64,000 nucleotides of DNA. Source: Alphaproteobacteria bacterium. Lineage in GTDB: Bacteria > Pseudomonadota > Alphaproteobacteria > Rhizobiales > Xanthobacteraceae. Shown one piece after another: positions 58,086 through 64,000 of this stretch; positions within the stretch are counted from its first letter, which is position 1, and the number at the start of each line of letters is the position of its first letter. The stretch lies in the NCBI GenBank assembly GCA_026400395.1, contig JAPLPD010000155.1, forward strand, positions 18,738 to 82,737, given 5' to 3'. The translations under genes were made by a program, and so were the position numbers. The notes beneath the pieces are model-generated. The model did no database searches. It worked only from the letters and a program-made list of their open reading frames with translations, and was not told the DNA's origin.

Positions 58086-58892
58086 ATGACGTTGGACATT
58101 ATCAAGGCGATCCTGCTCGGCATCGTCGAAGGGCTGACCGAGTTCGTGCCGGTGTCCTCCACCGGTCATCTGCTGCTGGTGCAGCGATTCTTCGGTTTCG
58201 CCGACGAGGATTTCGGCAAGACCTTTGCGGTGCTGATCCAGTTCGGTGCGATCCTCGCGCTCTTGTCTATTTATTTCGTGCGGCTGTGGAAGCTCGCACT
58301 CGGGTTTTTTTCCGATCCGGCGGCGCGGCGCTTCGTCCTCAGCGTTCTGCTGGCGTTCCTGCCGGCGGCGGTGGTCGGCGCGATCGCGCACGATTGCATC
58401 AAAAGCGTCTTGTTCAACGAATGGCTGATCTGCTTCACGCTGATCGCCGGCGGCGCGGTGCTGTTGTGGATCGACATGCTCGATCTCAAGCCGCGCTATG
58501 ACGACGCGCAGAAATTCACGCTGCCGATGTATTTCATGATCGGCCTCGTGCAGTGCATTTCCATGATCCCCGGTGTGTCGCGCTCGGGCGCAACCATCGT
58601 CGGCGCCATGCTGCTCGGCGCCGACCGGCGTTCGGCCGCCGAATTTTCGTTCTGGCTGGCCATGCCGACGATGGCGGGTGCTTTCGCCTACGATCTCTAC
58701 AAGTCCCACGGCCAGATGAGCTCGGGCAATTCGATCCTCATCGCGGTGGGCTTCGCGGTGTCGTTCGTCTCCGCCTGGATCGTGGTCAAGATGTTCCTCG
58801 GCTACGTGCAACGCCACGGCTTCGCGCTGTTCGCGTGGTGGCGCGTGCTGGTCGGCTCGCTCGGGCTGGTCGCGCTGGTGCTGGGTAGGTAA
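58086..58892 (+). CDS. uppP: Undecaprenyl-diphosphatase UppP (BacA)
   Basis: UppP dephosphorylates undecaprenyl pyrophosphate to recycle the lipid carrier of cell-wall synthesis and gives bacitracin resistance when abundant. The 268-residue membrane protein has the two signatures [20 protein letters not shown] and [20 protein letters not shown], plus about eight membrane helices. GGAG precedes the ATG. Complete. Confidence 0.97.
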   Translation: MTLDIIKAILLGIVEGLTEFVPVSSTGHLLLVQRFFGFADEDFGKTFAVLIQFGAILALLSIYFVRLWKLALGFFSDPAARRFVLSVLLAFLPAAVVGAIAHDCIKSVLFNEWLICFTLIAGGAVLLWIDMLDLKPRYDDAQKFTLPMYFMIGLVQCISMIPGVSRSGATIVGAMLLGADRRSAAEFSFWLAMPTMAGAFAYDLYKSHGQMSSGNSILIAVGFAVSFVSAWIVVKMFLGYVQRHGFALFAWWRVLVGSLGLVALVLGR

Positions 58893-58916
58893 ACGGGCGT
58901 TCGACGCGCGAAGGCG

Positions 58917-59891
58917 TTACGCGAACCGTCCGCTCTTGAACTGGCCGGTCTTGCGGAAGCGCCAGAGATAGGACGGCACGATCACCGCCATCGAGCTTGG
59001 CGTGATGCCGAGCGCCTGGAGCGTGCGGCCATCCTGCTGCGCGGCCTCCGACACCACGTTGTCCGCCTTCAGCAATTCGACCTGATCGGGCGTCAGCAGG
59101 GGCTTCGGCAGGTACTGCAGGAAGGTCGCGTTCAGCTTGGCGAGTGCGAACGGCACCGGGATCAGCAGGCGGCGGCGCTCGGTGACTTCGAGCACGTATT
59201 CCATCAACTGCTTGAAGGTGCGGACCTCCGGCCCGCCGAGTTCGTAGGTGGCGCCGGCCCTGGCGTCGCCGTCGACTGCGCGGGCAATCGCCTCGGCCAC
59301 ATCGCCGACGAACACCGGCTGGAACTTGGTTTCGCCGCCGCCGACCAGCGGCAGCGCTGGCAGGATTCGCGCCATCGCGGCGAATTTGTTGAAAAAGTCG
59401 TCCTCTGGACCGAACATCAGCGACGGTCGCATCACCACCGCGTGCGGTTGCGCGGCCAGCACGGCCTTCTCGCCCTCCGCCTTGGCGCGGGCATAGGCTG
59501 CCGGCGAGTTCTCGTCGGCGCCGATCGCCGAAATCTGGATCATCCGCGCGCCGTGGTTGGCGGCGGCAAGCGCCACCTGCTCGGCGCCGAACGCCTGCAC
59601 GGTGTCGAATCGCTGCCGCCCGCGCTCGTACAGGATGCCGACGAGGTTGATGACGATGTCGGCATCTCGCACCGCGGCTTCGACCGAGCCGGCGTGGCGC
59701 ACATTGGCCTGCACCGCATGGATCTGGCCGACCCGGCCGAGCGGCTGAAGGTGGCCTGTGAGGTCCGGCCGGCGAACCGCGACGCGGATACGGTAGTGGC
59801 GTTTGGCCAGCGCCCGGACCAGATGACGGCCGAGAAACCCCGATCCACCGAAGATCGTGATCAGCGTGTCGTTACGGGCCTGGAGGGTCAT
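58917..59891 (-). CDS. NDUFA9-like NAD(P)-binding protein (complex I accessory-type)
   Basis: A 324-residue atypical short-chain dehydrogenase. It begins ITIFGGSGFLGRHLVRALAKRHYRIRVAVRRP (NAD(P) binding), then VINLVGILYERGRQRFDTVQ, IQISAIGADENSPAAYARAKAEGEKAVL and MRPSLMFGPEDDFFNKFAAM. This is the group containing the NDUFA9 subunit of alphaproteobacterial/mitochondrial complex I. The ATG at 59891 follows the expected N-terminus MTLQARNDTLI. It is between uppP and tRNA-Leu as in other Rhizobiales. Confidence 0.9.
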   Translation of the reverse strand: MTLQARNDTLITIFGGSGFLGRHLVRALAKRHYRIRVAVRRPDLTGHLQPLGRVGQIHAVQANVRHAGSVEAAVRDADIVINLVGILYERGRQRFDTVQAFGAEQVALAAANHGARMIQISAIGADENSPAAYARAKAEGEKAVLAAQPHAVVMRPSLMFGPEDDFFNKFAAMARILPALPLVGGGETKFQPVFVGDVAEAIARAVDGDARAGATYELGGPEVRTFKQLMEYVLEVTERRRLLIPVPFALAKLNATFLQYLPKPLLTPDQVELLKADNVVSEAAQQDGRTLQALGITPSSMAVIVPSYLWRFRKTGQFKSGRFA

Positions 59892-60049
59892 GACATGCGC
59901 TCGTGGAAAAATGCGCTTTGGCGGGTGCCGGCCCCTGCCGAATACAGCAAGGGTTTGGGGCCGTCCAGCGCCGAAATACGCTTCGATTGACAAGGCGAAA
60001 GCTGGGACATTATGTGGGCCTTGGCCTGGACACATGGCCAGCTCCCCGT

Positions 60050-60134
<85 letters not shown>

Positions 60135-60153
60135 CCACACCGAAGCGCCGCTT

Positions 60154-60405
60154 TCAGTAGCCGCGCGGTGTCCCTGGGCCGCCGGGCTTTTCCATCATGT
60201 CCCGGCGATTGGTTTCCATGCGCTGGGTGCGCTCGCTCTCGATACGCACCACGCAATCCTTGAACTCGTCGGTGGTGGGTTTGTAGCCGCGCGCCTCGCA
60301 GCGCTCTTCATTGCGCTTGGCCTGCTGCTCCGGGCTGGTGGTGATGCAGCCGGTCGCCAGCTCGCCGATGAGCAACAACAGGATGGCGCGACAAAGGTGG
60401 TTCAT
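60154..60405 (-). CDS. Small lipoprotein of unknown function
   Basis: An 83-residue protein starting MNHLCRAILLLLIGELATGC; the lipobox LATGC predicts lipidation at Cys20. The mature part is charged (EQQAKRNEERCEARGYKPTTDEFKDCVVRIESERTQRMETNRRDM) and ends in GGPGTPRGY. I do not recognise a family, although short lipoproteins with this Cys pattern are common in the group. ATG 60405 is chosen because it starts the signal peptide. Confidence 0.75.
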   Translation of the reverse strand: MNHLCRAILLLLIGELATGCITTSPEQQAKRNEERCEARGYKPTTDEFKDCVVRIESERTQRMETNRRDMMEKPGGPGTPRGY

Positions 60406-60544
60406 GAGCGGGAATGTGCCTCGTTGCCGGTGGCGCGGATAGGCCGGAATTACGCTGATTTTCGGGCACTTGGGAAGGCCCGGCGGTGGACCGACTTCCG
60501 GCGCAATGCTACATCGAAGGACGGAGCGGAGATCGGAGACGCGC

Positions 60545-61651
60545 ATGCGCGAGGACGTCATCGGTCGGGCCAATGTCGAGGATACTCCTGAGCTCGACCG
60601 CTATTACCAGGAGCTTGGCCGGCAGGAGAGCTACGCGCTCTGGACGGTCGCCAATTCGATTGAGCCGTGGCACCCGATGCCCGCCTCGCTGCCGCAAATA
60701 TGGAGCTACAAGGCGATGCGGCCGCTGGTGCTACAGGCGCTCGATCTGGTCAGCCCCGAGAAGGCCGGCCGCCGCGTCATCGCCCTGGAGAACCCTGGCC
60801 GCAAGGGAACCTCGGCCTGCGTCGGCTGGCTGTACAGCGGATTGCAGGTGATGAAGCCCGGCGAATCGGCCTCGGCGCACAGTCACGCGTCATCGGCGCT
60901 ACGCTTCATCATCGAAGGCCGCGGCGCCTACACGGTGGTCGACGGCCACAAGATGAATCTCGGCGCTGGCGATTTCGTCATCACGCCGAATGGTTCGTGG
61001 CACGACCACGGCGTCGAAGCCGATGGCGACACCACGATCTGGCAGGACGGCCTCGACATGCTGCTGGTCAATCAGCTCGACGCCAATTTCTATGCGGTGC
61101 ACCCCGAAGGCACGCAGAAATCGAACTATCCGCTCAACGACACTGCGCAGATTTACGGCGGTGCGGGGCTCATGCCGTCCGGGGGCGAGGCGTGGAGCAA
61201 GCCGTATTCGCCGCTTCTGAAATACGAGTGGGGCCGCACCTACGAGACGCTGGAGAAGGCCGCCGCAGCGACCGACGGTTCGCCCTACGACGGCATCATG
61301 ATGCAATACGTCAATCCGGCGACCGGCGGTCCGGTGATGAAGACGCTCGGCGCGCACATCCAGTTGCTGCGCGGTGGCGAGCGGACCAAGGCGCACCGCC
61401 ACACCGGTTCGGTGGTCTACACCTGCGCCAAGGGCAGCGGCAGCTCGATCATAGCCGGCAAGCGCTACGACTGGAGCAAAGACGATATCTTCGTAGTGCC
61501 GTCGTGGGCGTGGCATGAGCACGCCAACGGCTCGGAGCGCGATGACGCGGTGTTGTTCTCGTTCAGCGATCTGCCGTCGATGGCGGCGCTCGGCCTCTAT
61601 CGCGAAGAGGTGCTCACCGACAACGGCGGACACCAGAAGGCGGCACACTGA
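60545..61651 (+). CDS. Gentisate 1,2-dioxygenase-like bicupin with two metal sites
   Basis: A 368-residue bicupin. Cupin 1 has His112 and His114 (SAHSHASSALRF) and His153/His155 (SWHDHG). Cupin 2 keeps its own set, His284 and His286 (KAHRHTGSVVY) and His324/His326 (WAWHEHANG), unlike the relative at 3306 where the second site is lost. The family cleaves gentisate, 1-hydroxy-2-naphthoate or salicylate with Fe(II). GGAGA precedes ATG 60545. It is followed after two bases by the RNase D-like gene, which has no evident link to it. The natural substrate is unknown. Confidence 0.85.
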   Translation: MREDVIGRANVEDTPELDRYYQELGRQESYALWTVANSIEPWHPMPASLPQIWSYKAMRPLVLQALDLVSPEKAGRRVIALENPGRKGTSACVGWLYSGLQVMKPGESASAHSHASSALRFIIEGRGAYTVVDGHKMNLGAGDFVITPNGSWHDHGVEADGDTTIWQDGLDMLLVNQLDANFYAVHPEGTQKSNYPLNDTAQIYGGAGLMPSGGEAWSKPYSPLLKYEWGRTYETLEKAAAATDGSPYDGIMMQYVNPATGGPVMKTLGAHIQLLRGGERTKAHRHTGSVVYTCAKGSGSSIIAGKRYDWSKDDIFVVPSWAWHEHANGSERDDAVLFSFSDLPSMAALGLYREEVLTDNGGHQKAAH

Positions 61652-61653
61652 AA

Positions 61654-62271
61654 ATGACCATCCGTCAGCACCGTGGCGATCTTCCCGATTTGTCACGCTA
61701 CACCGGCGGCGCGGTTGCCGTCGATACCGAGGCGATGGGTCTCGACGCGCGGCGTGACCGGCTTTGCGTCGTCCAGCTTTCGCCAGGCGACGGCACAGCC
61801 GACGTGGTGCAGATTCCGGCCAGCAATATCTCCGCGCCCAATCTCAAGAAGCTGATGAGCGATACCAAGGTCCTCAAGATCTTCCATTTCGCCCGCTTCG
61901 ATCTCGGCATGATCTTCAACACGCTCGGCGTGATGCCGCTGCCGGTCTACTGCACGCGGACCGCCTCGCGGCTCGCCCGCACCTACACCGACCGGCACGG
62001 CCTCAAGGACCTCTCCCGCGAACTTCTGGGCATCGACATGTCGAAGCAGCAGCAGTCCTCGGACTGGGGCGCCGAGACGCTCAGCGAGGCCCAGTTGGCC
62101 TATGCGGCGTCGGACGTGCTCCATCTGCACGCCCTGAAGGACAAGCTCGACGTGATGCTGGCCCGCGAGGGGCGTACCGAGCTGGCGGCGTCTTGCTTCC
62201 GGTTTCTGCCGGATCGGGCTCGGCTCGACCTGGCCGGCTGGCCGGCCGAGGACATTTTGGCCCATTCGTGA
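61654..62271 (+). CDS. RNase D-like 3'-5' exonuclease
   Basis: A 205-residue DEDDy-type exonuclease with the catalytic AVDTEAMGL (Asp24, Glu26), IFHFARFDLGMIF, RTASRLARTYTDRHGLKDLSRELLGIDMSK and the final YAASDVLHLHALKDKL (Tyr/Asp). It lacks the HRDC domains of full-size RNase D. In Rhizobiales this small exonuclease stands before the lptC-lptA-lptB cluster, as here. Confidence 0.92.
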   Translation: MTIRQHRGDLPDLSRYTGGAVAVDTEAMGLDARRDRLCVVQLSPGDGTADVVQIPASNISAPNLKKLMSDTKVLKIFHFARFDLGMIFNTLGVMPLPVYCTRTASRLARTYTDRHGLKDLSRELLGIDMSKQQQSSDWGAETLSEAQLAYAASDVLHLHALKDKLDVMLAREGRTELAASCFRFLPDRARLDLAGWPAEDILAHS

Positions 62272-62470
62272 CCGGATTGGCCCCGACCGGGCCATATTCT
62301 CAGCGGATTTTTAATCCGTTGAACCATGATATGTACGTCATAAGTAGCGATTCTCGGCGTTTTCGGACATTCCACGGCGCGAGGGCGACAGCCTGTCCAC
62401 GACCTCAACGTTCGGCAACCACAGCGGCTTCGCGATCAGCGATCGCGGCGATCAAACGCGCGCGTTTGCC

Positions 62471-63091
62471 GTGGCCGCGCGGCACAGCCGGCGGGTGCGG
62501 CTGCTGCGTTGGGCGCTGCCGCTGGCGATCACGCTGATTCTCGGCAGCACCATGCTGGTGAGCTGGCTCGATCCGCTGAAGGTGCTGGTGCGGCTGCCGA
62601 TCGACAGCGGCAAGCTCGTGGTCTCGGGAACCCGGATCACCATGCAGTCGCCGAAGCTGAGCGGCTATACGCGCGACCAGCGCTGGTACGAACTGAATGC
62701 CAAAGGCGCCACGCAGGACGTCACCAAGCCCGACCTGATCGATCTGGACGAGGTCCGTGCCAAGATCGAGACGGTGGACAAGAGCACGACGTTTTTGTCG
62801 TCGAAGAACGGCCTGTACAATCGCAAGAGCAGTATTCTGACGTTGAACAATGACGTGATCGTCAAGTCGACGTCGGGCTACGAGATTCACCTCTCCGAAG
62901 CCGTTGTCGATACCACCAAGGGCGAGGTGGTTTCCAACAAGACGGTGGCGGTGTTCACCCAGGACGCAACGCTCAACGCCGACCGTCTTGAGATCGAGAA
63001 TTCCGGAGACGTCGTGAACTTCATCGGCAACGTGGTGATGAACCTCGACAACGTCGGCAAGGCGGGACAGCCCACGGCGGCGAAGCGATGA
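62471..63091 (+). CDS. lptC: LPS export component LptC
   Basis: LptC is an inner-membrane bitopic protein bridging the LptB2FG transporter to LptA. The 206-residue product from GTG 62471 has one TM helix (WALPLAITLILGSTMLVSW) and a periplasmic beta-jellyroll with SGTRITMQSPKLSGYTRDQRWYELNAKGA. The frame is open upstream to about 62353 (reading FSDIPRREGDSLS and then AFAVAARHSRRVR), and that part resembles the normal N-terminus, but no ATG/GTG/TTG occurs there. The true start may therefore be non-standard or lost. It overlaps lptA at ATGA. Confidence 0.85.
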   Translation: MAARHSRRVRLLRWALPLAITLILGSTMLVSWLDPLKVLVRLPIDSGKLVVSGTRITMQSPKLSGYTRDQRWYELNAKGATQDVTKPDLIDLDEVRAKIETVDKSTTFLSSKNGLYNRKSSILTLNNDVIVKSTSGYEIHLSEAVVDTTKGEVVSNKTVAVFTQDATLNADRLEIENSGDVVNFIGNVVMNLDNVGKAGQPTAAKR

Positions 63092-63771
63092 ACACGAGAT
63101 GGATTTCGATGGCGATGGCGATGGTGGCCGGTTGCCTTGCTGCCGCGCCGGGAACCGCGGTGGCGCAGGGTCGCACCGCAAACACCAACAGCGCCGATAG
63201 CGGCAGCAGCGTGCCGAACGCGCTGCAGGGGTTCCAGCAGAACCGCGGTCAGCCGGTGCAGATCGAGGCGGCGCGGCTTGAGGTGCGCGACAAGCAGAAG
63301 GTTGCGACCTTTTCCGGCAACGTCAAAGTAGTGCAGGGCGACACCACCATGCGCAGCAAGACGCTGGTGGTGTTCTACGAGCAGAAGTCCGAAGACGGCG
63401 GCGCGCCGGCGATGAAGGCGGCGACGCCCGGTCCGGGCGGCGCTTCGCAGATCAGCCGGCTCGAGGCCAAGGGCAATGTGATCGTCACCCAGAAGGACCA
63501 GACCGCCACCGGCGACACCGGCCTGTTCGACATGAAGGCCAACACGGTGACATTGTTGAGCAATGTCGTGGTCAGCCAGGGACAGAACGTGCTGCGCGGC
63601 GAGCGTTTGGTGGTCGATCTGACCACCGGTGTATCGCGCGTCGATACCGGCAGTTCGAGCGGGCCGGTGCGCATGCTGATCCAGCAGGGCGGCGCGTCGC
63701 AGCCGCCGGCAAGCGCCGGGTCCGCACCGCCGGCATTGCCGAAGTCCGGCTCGCAGCGTTCCGTGTACTGA
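63088..63771 (+). CDS. lptA: LPS transport periplasmic protein LptA (OstA-like)
   Basis: LptA forms the periplasmic bridge for lipopolysaccharide export. The 227-residue protein has a signal peptide (MAMAMVAGCLAAAPGTAVAQ), then the OstA domain: VQIEAARLEVRDKQKVATFSGNVKVVQGDTTMRSKTLVVFYEQ and ISRLEAKGNVIVTQKDQTATGDTGLFDMKANTVTLLSNVVVSQGQNVLRGERLVVDL. A Pro/Gly/Ser-rich tail ends it. Translation is coupled to lptC. Confidence 0.94.
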   Translation: MNTRWISMAMAMVAGCLAAAPGTAVAQGRTANTNSADSGSSVPNALQGFQQNRGQPVQIEAARLEVRDKQKVATFSGNVKVVQGDTTMRSKTLVVFYEQKSEDGGAPAMKAATPGPGGASQISRLEAKGNVIVTQKDQTATGDTGLFDMKANTVTLLSNVVVSQGQNVLRGERLVVDLTTGVSRVDTGSSSGPVRMLIQQGGASQPPASAGSAPPALPKSGSQRSVY

Positions 63772-63843
63772 GTGGGCAACGGGGGCGCGCCGTTGGAGCC
63801 TGCGGCCAAGCGACGATCACAACAACGACGCTGGGCGGCCTCG

Positions 63844-64000
63844 ATGCTTGACGACGTTCTGTCGCTGTTCCGGCGCAGCCCCTCTCCGGTGCGCCGGCGC
63901 CGGCCGGCGGCGCCGGTGGCGGCCGTGGCTGACAACCGCTGGCGGATCAATCTGGCATCGCTCGGCGGGATGATCGGTTTTGGCCGCCCCGACCGCATCC
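63844..64000 (+). CDS. Probable start of LptB, LPS export ABC ATPase (truncated by window end)
   Basis: An open frame from ATG 63844 (or GTG 63772, in the same frame, directly after the lptA stop) reads MLDDVLSLFRRSPSPVRRRRPAAPV and continues to the window end. The LptB proteins of this group have such a basic N-terminal extension before the ABC domain, and lptB always follows lptA. No ATPase motif is reached, so the call rests on position and the N-terminus only. Confidence 0.5.
   Translation, partial: MLDDVLSLFRRSPSPVRRRRPAAPVAAVADNRWRINLASLGGMIGFGRPDRI

Overview
The window looks like chromosomal DNA of a high-GC alphaproteobacterium of the order Hyphomicrobiales (Rhizobiales), most likely the Bradyrhizobium/Rhodopseudomonas/Afipia group. 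Three things point there: conserved alphaproteobacterial neighbourhoods (hemW-rdgB-rph facing hrcA-grpE; dnaK-dnaJ followed by pyrF and dapB; uppP near a tRNA-Leu; an RNase D-like gene before lptC-lptA), several orphan tripartite tricarboxylate transporter (TTT/Bug) receptors, and short intergenic palindromes typical of this group. No phage, conjugative element, CRISPR array or rRNA operon is visible. The family assignments come from reading the translations; no database search was run.

Layout. 1-10 kb: end of coaA, a hybrid histidine kinase, a gentisate-dioxygenase-like cupin, a comM gene broken by an IS21-like remnant, a GST, gshB, and a frameshifted chemoreceptor. 10-20 kb: yraN, rsmI and an LpoA-like lipoprotein (the E. 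coli yraL-yraM-yraN neighbourhood), an HpnP-like B12 radical SAM protein, hemW-rdgB-rph, a secreted isochorismatase-fold protein, hrcA and grpE. 20-33 kb: a membrane glycosyltransferase and a methyltransferase, dnaK (with two reading-frame breaks and a recoded 14-codon duplication) and dnaJ, a PmtA-like methyltransferase, an FMN reductase, pyrF, three DUF1330 domains, dapB and gpmI. 32-43 kb: accessory metabolism (flavin-dependent monooxygenase with an adjacent Bug receptor, Ada-like repair protein, nth, CysZ-like membrane protein, YiiX-like peptidase, Tat-exported flavin oxidase, and a UbiD decarboxylase coupled to an alpha/beta hydrolase). 43-50 kb: translation genes (pheS and pheT separated by a DUF559 endonuclease gene; rplT, rpmI, infC). 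50-58 kb: accessory catabolism (amidohydrolase, three Bug receptors of which one is broken, a GST) with queG. 58-64 kb: uppP, an NDUFA9-like protein, tRNA-Leu(CAG), a second cupin dioxygenase, an RNase D-like exonuclease, and lptC-lptA with the probable start of lptB.

The most striking property is the number of damaged genes among otherwise ordinary ones: comM, the chemoreceptor, dnaK, one TTT receptor and a small secreted protein that has a stop where its start codon should be. One further TTT receptor has an apparent in-frame deletion, and lptC lacks an obvious N-terminal start. Because dnaK is normally important for growth, an assembly or sequencing problem must be excluded before calling this natural decay. 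The dnaK duplication, where two adjacent copies encode the same peptide with different codons, is not explained by a simple base-calling error. No clearly new defence or mobile system is visible; the best candidates for new biology are the dnaK junction, the UbiD-hydrolase pair and the DUF559 gene inside the pheST operon.
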